Under the pieces are notes generated by a model. It was not told the origin of the DNA, did not search any database, and saw only the letters and a program-made list of their open reading frames with translations. A stretch of DNA of 64,000 nt from Flavobacteriales bacterium (GTDB lineage: Bacteria; Bacteroidota; Bacteroidia; CAIKAF01), in assembly GCA_025451235.1 (NCBI GenBank), contig JANWKT010000008.1:248001-312000 (forward strand). The letters are read 5' to 3'. Positions 1 to 8,433 of the stretch are shown piece by piece; position 1 is the first letter of the stretch; each line of letters opens with the position of its first letter. The translations under genes were made by a program, and so were the position numbers.

Positions 1-837
1 ATGCTGGTAAAGAAAGTTCCGGCCAGTATTACGCTTGCCCAGGGTCTTTTGGAAAGCGGGAATGGCAATAGTACATTGGCAACCAAGGCCAATAACCATT
101 TTGGAATAAAATGCCATAAAGGCTGGGAGGGGGGGACCTATTATATTGATGATGATGCTCCTAATGAATGTTTCAGAAAATATAAATCTGTATTGGATTC
201 CTATAATGACCATGCTGACTTTTTATCCGGTAGGGAAAGATATCAAGGATTGTTTAATCTGGAGATCACGGATTATAAAGGTTGGGCAAACGGTTTGAAA
301 GAAGCTGGTTATGCCACCAATCCTAAGTATGCCACGTTGCTGATAGACCTCATTGAAAAATATAAGTTGTATGAATATGATCAACTGGCATTAGATCCCG
401 CCAATGTGAACAACAACAATACAAACAACAACAATAATAATAACAACAATAATAACAATGATCAATCAGGTCAGGAAAAAGGGAAACTGATCTATATTAA
501 CGGGCTAAAAGCTATCAGGATAAAAAAAGGCCAAACCAAAGACCAGTTGGCTACCGAATTTGAATTAAATGTAAAACAATTGGAACGCTACAACGAAATT
601 GGGCCTGGAGATGTCCTATATGAAGGCGAACTTATTTTTTTGGAACCTAAGAGAAACTCTGCGGAGCCGGCATATAAATACCATGAAGTAAAATCAGGCG
701 AAACATTTTACAGTATAGCACATCAATATGGAATGAAGATGGAATCCTTGATGAAGAAAAATAATATGTGGTATGGAAGTGTGATCAAACCTGGAGATAA
801 ACTAAGTTTGAGAAAGAAAAAACAACTATCCAATTAA
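1..837 (+). CDS. GH73-family glucosaminidase with C-terminal LysM domains (5' partial)
   Basis: Peptidoglycan hydrolase predicted to cleave N-acetylglucosaminyl bonds in the cell wall. Residues 6-125 show the GH73 (FlgJ-like) fold: PASITLAQGLLESGNGNS holds the catalytic Glu (E18), followed by NNHFGIKCH and GYATNPKYA. An almost pure Asn linker (about 135-153) leads to a first LysM-like segment (about 165-210) and a clearer LysM at 227-272 (YHEVKSGETFYSIAHQYGM). Family members have residues ahead of the PASI motif, usually with a signal peptide, so the ATG at base 1 is probably internal and the gene runs off the left edge. The fold and role are well supported; export is inferred. Confidence 0.88.
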   Translation: MLVKKVPASITLAQGLLESGNGNSTLATKANNHFGIKCHKGWEGGTYYIDDDAPNECFRKYKSVLDSYNDHADFLSGRERYQGLFNLEITDYKGWANGLKEAGYATNPKYATLLIDLIEKYKLYEYDQLALDPANVNNNNTNNNNNNNNNNNNDQSGQEKGKLIYINGLKAIRIKKGQTKDQLATEFELNVKQLERYNEIGPGDVLYEGELIFLEPKRNSAEPAYKYHEVKSGETFYSIAHQYGMKMESLMKKNNMWYGSVIKPGDKLSLRKKKQLSN

Positions 838-874
838 AAATGCAAAATGAGGTGGACTCTTTTTGCATTTTTAA
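834..874. terminator. Bidirectional terminator hairpin
   Basis: A perfect 14-bp stem (834-847 with 861-874, TTAAAAATGCAAAA and its complement) overlaps the stop codon of the hydrolase gene. U-rich sequence lies on both sides, so it can serve this gene and the convergent minus-strand gene ending at 903. Confidence 0.75.
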
Positions 875-902
875 TTTTAAATTTTCATCTTTTAATTCCC
901 CA

Positions 903-1295
903 TTAGTCTTTCTTTGCCGCTGGAGAAGTGGTAGCTTGGTTTACCTGGATTGTAATTTTCGCAGCAGCTATGGTTATGCTGGTTTCATTGCTATATTCAT
1001 TGGCCTGGTAAAAGCTCATATTGAAAGAATTGGAAAATCCATCTTCAAAAAGGATGGTTTGTAATACCGAATTATCATCCGCGTTTAACAATTTTATTTT
1101 ACCGTTTTTCTTGGTAATGTTCGGGCTATTGACCCAATCCCAGATAAACTGGTCCATTTTAACGGTTCGGATCTGGAATTGAATGGTTTGGTCATTGGGT
1201 GATGGATCATATCCTGAACCTCTGTTGTAAGTATTTAAATTGATACTCGATAGGGAATAAACTTTTCCTTCAACTTCTAATATGGTCTTGTACAT
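903..1295 (-). CDS. Orphan TssD/Hcp-like tube protein
   Basis: The 130-residue product resembles Bacteroidota type VI secretion tube proteins (TssD, an Hcp relative). It has an N-terminal strand MYKTILEVEGKVYSLSSINL, a central QIRTVKMDQFIWDWV segment, KKNGKIKLLNADD, and a C-terminal SITIAAAKITIQVN strand, the order expected for this beta-barrel family. The ATG at 1295 is preferred because the longer frame would need a TTG start. No sheath, baseplate, VgrG or ClpV gene lies near, so an active injection system cannot be inferred here. It could be a stray effector carrier or a structurally related protein. Family call moderate; function uncertain. Confidence 0.6.
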   Translation of the reverse strand: MYKTILEVEGKVYSLSSINLNTYNRGSGYDPSPNDQTIQFQIRTVKMDQFIWDWVNSPNITKKNGKIKLLNADDNSVLQTILFEDGFSNSFNMSFYQANEYSNETSITIAAAKITIQVNQATTSPAAKKD

Positions 1296-1437
1296 AACAA
1301 TGTTATTTAATAGAACAAAAATATAATAAATCAACGAATAGCCCTTGATATTTGAATGAGTAGATAAATTTATGAAAAGATTGTTAAATACTAAAGAATC
1401 ATTCTTTCTATGAATACAATTCTTGTACTTTTAAACT

Positions 1438-1929
1438 ATGAATTGGAAAGCCTATTTAGGGATCTTCATATTTATTTTATCTACCGGCCAGCTATATAAT
1501 CAATCCACTTTACAGTATTCCTCTTTGGCTGATCTGAAAGCTCAGATATTAAACGATAAGGAGCATATTACGGTACTTAACTTTTGGGCAACCTGGTGCA
1601 GGCCTTGTGTGGCTGAATTACCCGAATTTGAAAAAGTTTATGCAGATTTTAAAGCCAGTAAGGTGAACATGATTCTTGCCAACCTTGACTTTCATTCCAA
1701 GGCTGATTCGTTGGTGCCTGCCTTCATTCAAAAACATCATTTACAATCACAGGTGGTACATATTACCGATCAGGATCCGAATGAGTGGATCGATCAGGTG
1801 GATATTTCATGGACAGGCTCTATTCCGGTTACGGCCATTTATTATAAAGGAGAAAAAGTTTGGTTCTTTGAAGGATCAACAGATTATGAAACTTTAAAAT
1901 CAATTATCATTAAATACATTCAACAATGA
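1438..1929 (+). CDS. TlpA-like thioredoxin-family protein
   Basis: A 163-residue exported thioredoxin-fold protein. An N-terminal hydrophobic segment (about 5-20) looks like a signal peptide or anchor, and residues 47-60 carry the redox motif WATWCRPC with cysteines 54 and 57. A cis-proline loop is visible in SIPVTAIYY. TlpA/ResA-type proteins reduce disulfides in the periplasm, often for cytochrome c or cell-envelope maturation. Its stop overlaps the start of the next gene by four bases (ATGA), so the two are co-transcribed and probably translationally coupled, suggesting a shared redox job. The exact substrate is unknown. Confidence 0.85.
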   Translation: MNWKAYLGIFIFILSTGQLYNQSTLQYSSLADLKAQILNDKEHITVLNFWATWCRPCVAELPEFEKVYADFKASKVNMILANLDFHSKADSLVPAFIQKHHLQSQVVHITDQDPNEWIDQVDISWTGSIPVTAIYYKGEKVWFFEGSTDYETLKSIIIKYIQQ

Positions 1930-2519
1930 GGAAACTAGTTTTATTTTTAGCTACAGGAACATCACTTCTCTTTTCACAATCCTATAAAATAGGAGATGAG
2001 GTGAAGGATTTTTCTTTAAAGAACATCGACAATAAGATGGTAAGCATGAAGGATTACAAGGATGCCAAGGGATTCATCATCATCTTTACATGCAACCATT
2101 GTCCATTTGCAAAGGCGTATGAGCAAAGGATCATGGACCTGGATAAAAAATACAGTCCTTTGGGTTATCCGGTAATTGCTATTAACCCGAATGATCCCAA
2201 AATTGTTCCTGATGATAGTTTCGAGAACATGGTTAAAACAGCCAAAGAAAAAGGGTATACTTTTCCTTATGTTTTGGATGATACCCAACAAGTGGCGAAA
2301 GATTTCGGAGCAACCAAGACCCCACATGTATTTATTGTCAACCGCCAGAAGTCAAAATTGATCTTGGAATATATGGGTGGAATTGATAACAATCCGGATG
2401 ATGCAGCCAATGCGGATAAAAAATTCACTGAAGATGCTGTGAATGCATTGTTGGCTGGAAATAAACCAACTGAGACCACTACCAAAGCTCTGGGTTGTAC
2501 TATTAAGTGGAAGAAATAA
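1926..2519 (+). CDS. Exported redoxin (AhpC/TSA-like) with CxxC
   Basis: A 197-residue thioredoxin-fold protein of the peroxiredoxin-like redoxin group. A signal peptide covers about residues 1-18, then KIGDEVKDFSLKNID opens the domain and FTCNHCPFAKAYE carries cysteines 56 and 59. A TPHVFIV cis-Pro loop follows. The CNHCPF signature marks a common thioredoxin-family branch in Bacteroidota and other bacteria whose natural substrate is not settled. It overlaps the preceding TlpA-like gene by four bases, so the pair probably acts together in the periplasm. Family call strong; reaction (thiol oxidoreductase or peroxidase) inferred. Confidence 0.85.
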   Translation: MRKLVLFLATGTSLLFSQSYKIGDEVKDFSLKNIDNKMVSMKDYKDAKGFIIIFTCNHCPFAKAYEQRIMDLDKKYSPLGYPVIAINPNDPKIVPDDSFENMVKTAKEKGYTFPYVLDDTQQVAKDFGATKTPHVFIVNRQKSKLILEYMGGIDNNPDDAANADKKFTEDAVNALLAGNKPTETTTKALGCTIKWKK

Positions 2520-2562
2520 TAGGCAATAAGCAAATTATTACACCACATGATTAACAATCCAG

Positions 2563-2594
2563 AGAAATACTGAATTCGAGAATTCAGTATTTCT
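2563..2594. terminator. Nested inverted repeat between convergent genes
   Basis: A perfect 15-bp stem with a two-base loop (2563-2577 with 2580-2594, core ACTGAATTC) sits between two convergent genes. It lies inside an outer inverted repeat, AATAGGCAAT at 2518-2527 with ATTGCCTATT at 2607-2616. The position fits a bidirectional terminator, although no long T run follows. Confidence 0.5.
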
Positions 2595-2615
2595 TATCAA
2601 TTGCCAATTGCCTAT

Positions 2616-3044
2616 TTATTTCACGTTTCCTTTTACCTGGATAGTATGTTGTTTGTACAGAATATTTCCATCTGCATCTTTCCCATCCGGCTCGTTGGTA
2701 ATAACAGTAATGGTTTTACTGATGATCCCGATCCTACTGATGTCATAAGCCACTTTTATCTGGCCTGTTTTACCTGGCTTAATAGGTTCTTTTGGCCATT
2801 CAGGTGTGGTGCATCCACAGGATTTTTTAATATCCGTAATCGTTAATGGGGATGCTCCATCATTGGTAAAAGTTAAGATCCTGAAGCCAGGATCTGACTT
2901 GGAGTCTACCTCCCCAAAATCTACTACCGTAGTAACCGGTGTAAAAACCGGGTCAGTAAAACTTTGGGCCTGTGTGGTGCCCACCATGGCTGCCATTAAG
3001 AGACCCGTTGCAAGAATTTTCGCTGCTTGTGTTTTCATATTCAT
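2616..3044 (-). CDS. DUF1573-family exported protein
   Basis: A 142-residue secreted protein with an N-terminal signal peptide (about 1-27, ending TTQAQ). The mature part is one DUF1573 immunoglobulin-like domain: FGEVDSKSDPGFRILTFTND, then the hallmark KKSCGCTTPEWPKEPIKPG with cysteines 76 and 78, then GQIKVAYD. DUF1573 proteins are abundant in Bacteroidota and their function is not established. A second ATG at 3038 (MKTQAAK) gives a more typical start; a -7 box at 3056-3063 leaves a very short leader for the 3044 start. It stands alone, facing away from the DUF2306 gene. Confidence 0.88.
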   Translation of the reverse strand: MNMKTQAAKILATGLLMAAMVGTTQAQSFTDPVFTPVTTVVDFGEVDSKSDPGFRILTFTNDGASPLTITDIKKSCGCTTPEWPKEPIKPGKTGQIKVAYDISRIGIISKTITVITNEPDGKDADGNILYKQHTIQVKGNVK

Positions 3045-3055
3045 TGATTTTTATT

Positions 3056-3063
3056 CAAAACTA
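3056..3063 (-). promoter_or_regulatory. Predicted -7 box for the DUF1573 gene
   Basis: On the minus strand the bases read TAGTTTTG, an exact match to the Bacteroidota -7 consensus TAnnTTTG, just upstream of the DUF1573 start. No clear -33 TTTG was found. Confidence 0.5.
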
Positions 3064-3262
3064 AGGGCTATATATATCCCATTTTTTTCTTAACCATAGA
3101 TTAACAGCAAAACATCTGTAACCATTGATATCACTGGTTTGGACAAAATTAACAAACACCCTGTTTTAAGTTAATATTATAAAAGAATTGCTTTTTTGAC
3201 TGAAGAGATAAGCACCTAATATTACAGAAAGATTTTGGCAGGATGTATCTTTTATTCAATAA

Positions 3263-3937
3263 ATGGCGTTACTTTACATGGATCATTTACAAATGAATTC
3301 ATCCATCATACAAAATTCTTTTCTTCGATTTGGTTGGTTGATCATTACCGGATTTTCGGTTTTCCTGTTCAGCACAACCACACTTTATTTTTATTATTAT
3401 AATGTGGCGGACTATAACTTCCTTGAAAAAAAACAGGAGGTGGTTTTCAATGTATTCTGGAGAACGGCTTTCTACATTCATATTACGGGTGGAATGATTG
3501 CTTTGTTGCTGGGCCCTTTTCAATTTGTTAAAAGGATCAGAAACAAGTTCATTAAATGGCATAGGACCTTGGGAAAGATATACCTGGCGTCCATTTTGTT
3601 CCTGGCTGGGCCATCAGGTCTTTTCATGGCTTTCTATGCCGAAGGAGGAGTGGTTGCAGTAATCGGCTTTACCGTGATGGCTTTGCTATGGGTGTTTACT
3701 ACTTATATGGCCTACGAAACTATCCGAAAGAAAAACATTCAGGCCCATCGGGCATGGATGACCCGGAGTTTTGCTCTTACCTTTGCCGCAGTTATCCTGC
3801 GGCTTTATGTACCCATTGCTTCGAAGGTTTTCCATGTTCCATTTCATTATGTAGAAGCCAGTTCTGCCTGGGTGAGCTGGTTGCCCAACCTTATCGTTGC
3901 TGAAATACTATTGTTAATTATTCCCAAAAAGCTGTAG
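3263..3937 (+). CDS. DUF2306-family membrane protein
   Basis: A 224-residue polytopic inner-membrane protein with about six hydrophobic segments. Conserved family features are visible: HITGGMIALLLGPFQF, then KWHRTLGKIYL, and AHRAWMTRSFALTFAAVILRLY, which place several His and Arg residues near the membrane face. DUF2306 members are of unknown function; the His residues have led to comparison with ferric-reductase-like or cytochrome b561-like folds, which I treat as speculation. An in-frame ATG at 3278 is an alternative start. Neighbours are unrelated, so the context adds nothing. Confidence 0.82.
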   Translation: MALLYMDHLQMNSSIIQNSFLRFGWLIITGFSVFLFSTTTLYFYYYNVADYNFLEKKQEVVFNVFWRTAFYIHITGGMIALLLGPFQFVKRIRNKFIKWHRTLGKIYLASILFLAGPSGLFMAFYAEGGVVAVIGFTVMALLWVFTTYMAYETIRKKNIQAHRAWMTRSFALTFAAVILRLYVPIASKVFHVPFHYVEASSAWVSWLPNLIVAEILLLIIPKKL

Positions 3938-3998
3938 AGATCCGGTATCTTTTTGAACCTTTCAGCGTTGATAGTGTAAACCCTTAAAACCATCAGTC

Positions 3999-4607
3999 AT
4001 GAATCGAAAAATCCTTGCAGTGTTGCTATTTTGTCCTGTAGTGGCTTTTACCGCCGATAAAATGATCGGAATAAATGACCATAAAGAACCGGCAAAGAAT
4101 AAAATCACAGTAAAAACCTACGCCATCACCAATAGTTCTGATCCAAGCACCTCCAACAATGTATTGGTAGAGGTGAATAGGGTAAATACCGAAGAATTGG
4201 TAACAGAAATGAAAAAGACCATCAATGATCGGGAATCAAGAGAAGCTGCCTTTTATGCCAGCGACTATACCGGTATCTGGGGTGATGAGTTAACTAAAGA
4301 GGAGGCAAAGTTTTTAAAATCTCATGTAATTAGAAAACTGGAAAACCACAATATTTGTTCGATAGATCTAAAAGAATCATTTAGTCGTTGTCCTAGTGGC
4401 TATAATGCCTATGTGATTTTAGCGGATGGTAAACCCACCAACGAAGGATGGATGATTTCTAACTCTGGTTGCGATGCAGATCCCATTACTATGTTCAGAT
4501 ATGATGTAGCTGCTGGAACTGTTGAAGCCAAAGTAAGTGACAAGGCAGGTTATGTTAGTTTGGATGATTTTTTCAAATTATATAAATCAGCCAAGAAAAG
4601 TTTGTAA
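3999..4607 (+). CDS. Exported protein of unknown function
   Basis: A 202-residue protein that I do not recognise. It begins with a plausible signal peptide (MNRKILAVLLFCPVVAFTA, cleavage near residue 19), followed by a polar, mostly alpha/beta-looking mature region. Three cysteines (in HNICSIDL, SRCPSGYN and SGCDADP) could form a disulfide plus one free thiol in the periplasm. It is followed directly by a strong terminator and has no co-directional partner within 60 bases except the DUF2306 gene upstream, with which it could share a transcript. Confidence 0.7.
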   Translation: MNRKILAVLLFCPVVAFTADKMIGINDHKEPAKNKITVKTYAITNSSDPSTSNNVLVEVNRVNTEELVTEMKKTINDRESREAAFYASDYTGIWGDELTKEEAKFLKSHVIRKLENHNICSIDLKESFSRCPSGYNAYVILADGKPTNEGWMISNSGCDADPITMFRYDVAAGTVEAKVSDKAGYVSLDDFFKLYKSAKKSL

Positions 4608-4626
4608 ATAAATGGGTACACATAAT

Positions 4627-4667
4627 AAAAAAAATAGCCCCGATAATGATCGGGGCTATTTTTTTTA
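4627..4667. terminator. Strong bidirectional terminator
   Basis: A 12-bp stem (4633-4644 with 4649-4660, AATAGCCCCGAT) with a four-base loop is flanked by A and T runs on both sides. It separates two convergent genes and can end both transcripts. Confidence 0.9.
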
Positions 4668-4682
4668 TTATTCGATTGAATT

Positions 4683-6425
4683 TTAGTTCACCACGATTTT
4701 TTTACTCGATTTCCATTGATCAGTTTCCCAAACCAATAAATAAACTCCTCTCGGCCATGTATTGGCATGAAGACTATATTGACTGGATCCCTGCTGAAAT
4801 ACTCCTGAATAGATCATGGTCACTATTTTTCCAGTCATATCAGTAATATATAGTTTACCTTCTGTTTTTTTAGGACAATTAAGTATGATGTTAGCCTGTC
4901 CGGTAGTTGGATTTGGGTAGGTATTCAATGCAGGTTGTTCGTTGAATTCTTCCATCCCCACATTTCCTGCTATGCTCACCGAATCACAAAAGGTGGCAGA
5001 ATCTCCACATTCATCATAAGCTGTTAAACAAACCCAGTAGTTGCCAGCAACAGCATAGGTATGAGTTGGACTGGCGGTTGTGGATGTGTTTCCATCCCCA
5101 AAATTCCATAATACCGAAGTGCTGAAGGTAGTTGTATTCGTAAAGTTGGCATCAAATACCGCATTGGTATAACTAAAGCCCGGGGTGGGATTATTGGGAC
5201 AAGCAGTTATGGCCATACAAATGGTATCTGCTCCACATATATTGGTTGAAATCAGGCATGCATTATATGTACCATTTGCGGCATATGCATACGTAGGATT
5301 TGTTGAGGTAGATGTATTACCATCCCCAAAATCCCATGAAGAAGTGCTTCCGTATACTGTTAAGTTGGTAAAGTCAACCGAATCAGGTGCCACTGTATAA
5401 GTGAAGCCGACAACGGGAGGAGTACAAACGAGAATGGAATCTATAATGGTATCATTCGGGCTGCATGGATTGGATGCGATCAGGGTAATAGTATACCATC
5501 CTACGGAGGCATAGTTATGTACTGGATTTTGGGAGGTTGAGGTATTTCCATCTCCGAAATCCCAATACCAACCACTTGCGTTGGTCGACAGATCCGTGAA
5601 TGTAGTGGTTAAAGTACCTGCTGCGGTGTTGTCACTAAATGCTGCAGTTGGAGATCCTAGACAAACGTTAACTGAAGTACATACCGTATCAATACCACAT
5701 GTTGTATTGATATAGGCGCAAACATTAAAAATGCCACTGCTTACATACGTATGTGTTGGATTATAATTGGTATCCAAGGGACTGCCATCCCCATAATCCC
5801 AAACAGTATATAAACTGGTGTACATGGTGTCTGTACCATCGCTAAAAGTATAGTCAGCTCCTATGTTTGAATAATTCAGGGTGTACAACATTGTTGAATC
5901 ATAATATAACCAAACCCTGCTGATATTCATGGAAGATGGTTCAGACCATATTTGCTGAGGAGGTGTGGTAGTTAATGGGAATTGCATGCCCATCCTTGCG
6001 ATTGGAGTTGAGATCCCTTCAATGGTTGTGAACCCGGTTAAATTCCCATATGAATTAATAGTTCCCCTATAACCAAGCACTCCAATAATATCTCCCTGGT
6101 TAACTAGTATATTCAATCCACCAATTATACCTGGAGTGGCATTATTCTGTGTAAAGTAGAGAATGTCGAAGACATTAGTGGTTGTGGAAAAAACAGGTGG
6201 TGTTACCGGCATTCTCAGAATGGCGATACTTTGACTCCCACTGCTGGCATCAGTAGGTACTTCAACACCCGTAATGGTAAAGCAGCTTTGTGCTGTAAAA
6301 AAATAACCTCTTACGTTAGGCGTATTGGTGCCCGATTGAGCAGGCATAGGGGTTTGAATATATGCTTGTGCCTGAAGGAAATTTAAGGTAACCGTTAATA
6401 AGATAATTGTAAATAGTTTTTTCAT
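4683..6425 (-). CDS. PKD-repeat secreted protein with T9SS type A sorting domain
   Basis: A 580-residue cell-surface or secreted protein. A signal peptide (MKKLFTIILLTVTLNFLQAQA) precedes an N-terminal beta-rich domain of about 170 residues, then four PKD repeats, each with a WDFGDG-type motif (WDYGDG, WDFGDG, WDFGDG, WNFGDG). The last 80 residues are a type A sorting domain (YPNPTTGQANI, ITDMTGKIV, WPRGVYLLVW, KKIVVN) that directs export by the type IX system. PKD domains usually mediate binding to polysaccharide or protein. The ATG at 6425 is chosen because it places the signal peptide at the N terminus. Repeat copies are similar enough that recombination is possible. Confidence 0.9.
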   Translation of the reverse strand: MKKLFTIILLTVTLNFLQAQAYIQTPMPAQSGTNTPNVRGYFFTAQSCFTITGVEVPTDASSGSQSIAILRMPVTPPVFSTTTNVFDILYFTQNNATPGIIGGLNILVNQGDIIGVLGYRGTINSYGNLTGFTTIEGISTPIARMGMQFPLTTTPPQQIWSEPSSMNISRVWLYYDSTMLYTLNYSNIGADYTFSDGTDTMYTSLYTVWDYGDGSPLDTNYNPTHTYVSSGIFNVCAYINTTCGIDTVCTSVNVCLGSPTAAFSDNTAAGTLTTTFTDLSTNASGWYWDFGDGNTSTSQNPVHNYASVGWYTITLIASNPCSPNDTIIDSILVCTPPVVGFTYTVAPDSVDFTNLTVYGSTSSWDFGDGNTSTSTNPTYAYAANGTYNACLISTNICGADTICMAITACPNNPTPGFSYTNAVFDANFTNTTTFSTSVLWNFGDGNTSTTASPTHTYAVAGNYWVCLTAYDECGDSATFCDSVSIAGNVGMEEFNEQPALNTYPNPTTGQANIILNCPKKTEGKLYITDMTGKIVTMIYSGVFQQGSSQYSLHANTWPRGVYLLVWETDQWKSSKKIVVN

Positions 6426-6450
6426 AAATCCTGTGTTGAATGATTTATAA

Positions 6451-6458
6451 CAAAAATA
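6451..6458 (-). promoter_or_regulatory. Predicted -7 box for the PKD protein gene
   Basis: Minus-strand TATTTTTG matches TAnnTTTG 25 bases upstream of the chosen ATG. This supports the shorter start at 6425, since the longer frame would begin upstream of the promoter. Confidence 0.5.
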
Positions 6459-6536
6459 AAGAAAAAATCTTGGGCTCAAATAAAGAATGTCGTAAACATC
6501 CTAATAGTAGGTGCAAACAGCTGAATGATATGCAAT

Positions 6537-6573
6537 AAAAAGCGCATCCGCCAAAGGTGGATGCGCTTTTTTA
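6537..6573. terminator. Terminator after the deiminase gene
   Basis: A GC-rich 12-bp stem with one mismatch (AGCGCATCCGCC with GGTGGATGCGCT, loop AAA) is followed by T runs on both strands. On the minus strand it ends the gene at 6594. Confidence 0.88.
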
Positions 6574-6593
6574 AGATGGTTCAAGCTCGTGAA

Positions 6594-8381
6594 CTACCTC
6601 ACTAATAATTTCTGGCTCATTACACCTTCATTGGTATTGGCAACCACCATATATACGCCAGCACTCCAGGTCTCAGTATTGATAAAGAATTTACTTTCTC
6701 CCATTTTAAAATCACCAGTATAAATTTCATGTACTATTTTTCCATTCATGTCTGTTACGTACATATTACCATTTAATTTTCTATCCGTATGAAATGGAAT
6801 GCATGTAATTCCATGACTTGGATTGGGGAACAGTCCAGCACTAAATACATTGGCCAAATTATCTTCTACACTGGAGCTACCATCATCCAATACATCAAAT
6901 TGCCAGATACCATCAGGAGCTACCATAGGGCGAACTTGTTGTTTGCCACTATTGGCTTGGGCATGTATATAGTAATAAACGGTGGTGCCTATAGCCTGTG
7001 CCGGAATATAACCTGTCCAGGTATCTGTAGGTATTCCGGTTAAACTCATACTTACAGCTGTATATGCCTGAGTGGTATCAGTTGTCCAATATAAAGTGGC
7101 ATTGGAAATGCCTGTTTTATGCTGAACAATGGCATCTACCTGATAAGGATTGGTATCATCATAGGTATCGGCAAGGTTATCATGTACAATGCGAAGAGGA
7201 TCTTTTACTCCCACCGTATGTGTAATACAATGGATCACTCCACCTTGTGAAATAATATTGGCTCCAGTATTATCTGCATCGATCATTACTACATTATAAC
7301 CCGGCATATTTTCTTTCACAATACGCAAAGCAGTGGTATCATATTCGGTACGGTAACCTGGCATGATCACTGTTTTATTGACGATCACAAAATTGGAATA
7401 GGTCCGATAAGAAGCTACCGGAGCATAATTACCTCCTGTGCTTGGTGGCATGGGTACCCTTACAATATTATATGGATTTCCAAAGGCATTATTATAATTG
7501 GTTAATATGTATTGTAGGTTAGCTTCCATTTGCGGACCATCCGATATTCCTAATGGAAATTCACCCACCAGAATGGTTTTCTCATCCAAAAATTTCATAT
7601 GCATATCAATATGATGTATTCCGTCGTTAGGTAATACCGTCATTTTAGCATAACGATTGATACCATGGTAATCATCTACAATTTGATTGATCACTGTTTC
7701 GCTATGGGTTGGATAGGGGAGTGCATAGCTTCCCGAACCATCATTTTCATCCAGGATAAGTTCTGAAGCCAACGCGGTACCCATTCCATCTATCATCCAG
7801 TTCCCTCCAGTATTCATTAAGTTATTAGGAGCAACTGTAGTGGAGAACAGGGGGATACCTAAAAGGGCTGAATATGCTTCGGGGATAACATCATCATCCG
7901 GACGAGGACGGTTATAGATCCAATCCACCAAAACCAGCGAATCCACGTCATTTAAGTAACAAGTATTTGCTCCGTAATCGCGGATCCAGATGGAATTATA
8001 AGCTACTTCGATATACTTAATATTGGTCAACGGCACACTGCTGGCCACTAGATCCGATTTAACTGTGTTCGAATCGGAGCAATGGATGATTACCGTACAT
8101 TCTTCCTGAGCGGCGTCCACGATTTGGGCTAAAATGGTGGGGAAACCAGTCCAGGTAATTACCAATGCCTGCACTTCTTCCCATTGGGCTGCCGTCCTTG
8201 ATGGCAACCCAGGAGGGGTGGTGATGGCACGTGAGGGGTTATTGTAAATGTTTTGAAGGTAAGCTTCCATCAACAATTCTTCTCCCGGATAAAAACCTAT
8301 GGGTAGAATGTCGGGTTGCTGAGCTTGTGTAAATCCAAAAAGGCCAGTTAATACTACTGTAAGTAGAGTTTTACGCATCAT
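6594..8381 (-). CDS. Secreted agmatine/peptidylarginine deiminase-like enzyme with T9SS sorting domain
   Basis: A 595-residue exported enzyme of the guanidino-group-modifying (agmatine deiminase/PPAD) superfamily, which hydrolyses guanidino groups to urea groups and ammonia. A signal peptide covers residues 1-21. Candidate catalytic residues are in place: D135 in WIRDYGAN, H257 and D259 in GIHHIDMHMKF, and C385 in GGVIHCITH. An immunoglobulin-like domain (about 425-510) and a type A sorting domain (about 525-595) follow. This order of catalytic, Ig-like and sorting domains matches Porphyromonas peptidylarginine deiminase, but substrate (free agmatine, peptidyl-arginine or other) cannot be read from the sequence. 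Monocistronic, ended by a terminator at 6537-6573. Confidence 0.85.
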   Translation of the reverse strand: MMRKTLLTVVLTGLFGFTQAQQPDILPIGFYPGEELLMEAYLQNIYNNPSRAITTPPGLPSRTAAQWEEVQALVITWTGFPTILAQIVDAAQEECTVIIHCSDSNTVKSDLVASSVPLTNIKYIEVAYNSIWIRDYGANTCYLNDVDSLVLVDWIYNRPRPDDDVIPEAYSALLGIPLFSTTVAPNNLMNTGGNWMIDGMGTALASELILDENDGSGSYALPYPTHSETVINQIVDDYHGINRYAKMTVLPNDGIHHIDMHMKFLDEKTILVGEFPLGISDGPQMEANLQYILTNYNNAFGNPYNIVRVPMPPSTGGNYAPVASYRTYSNFVIVNKTVIMPGYRTEYDTTALRIVKENMPGYNVVMIDADNTGANIISQGGVIHCITHTVGVKDPLRIVHDNLADTYDDTNPYQVDAIVQHKTGISNATLYWTTDTTQAYTAVSMSLTGIPTDTWTGYIPAQAIGTTVYYYIHAQANSGKQQVRPMVAPDGIWQFDVLDDGSSSVEDNLANVFSAGLFPNPSHGITCIPFHTDRKLNGNMYVTDMNGKIVHEIYTGDFKMGESKFFINTETWSAGVYMVVANTNEGVMSQKLLVR

Positions 8382-8433
8382 AAAATGGTGTTATTATATA
8401 TCTAAAGTAGTGGTTTTGGGCTTAAATCCCAAA

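Noticed and set aside
408-461. Short regular repeats as a possible CRISPR array
   Set aside because: The repeat is a trinucleotide run in a coding frame, with no spacers of unique sequence.
840-1064. Plus-strand frame opposite the TssD/Hcp-like gene
   Set aside because: It begins in a terminator and is antisense to a gene with recognisable family features.
903-1295. TssD/Hcp-like gene as part of a type VI or contractile injection cluster
   Set aside because: No sheath, baseplate, spike or ATPase genes occur anywhere in the window.
4683-6425. PKD repeats as an assembly duplication
   Set aside because: The four repeats differ at many positions and are a normal feature of such surface proteins.
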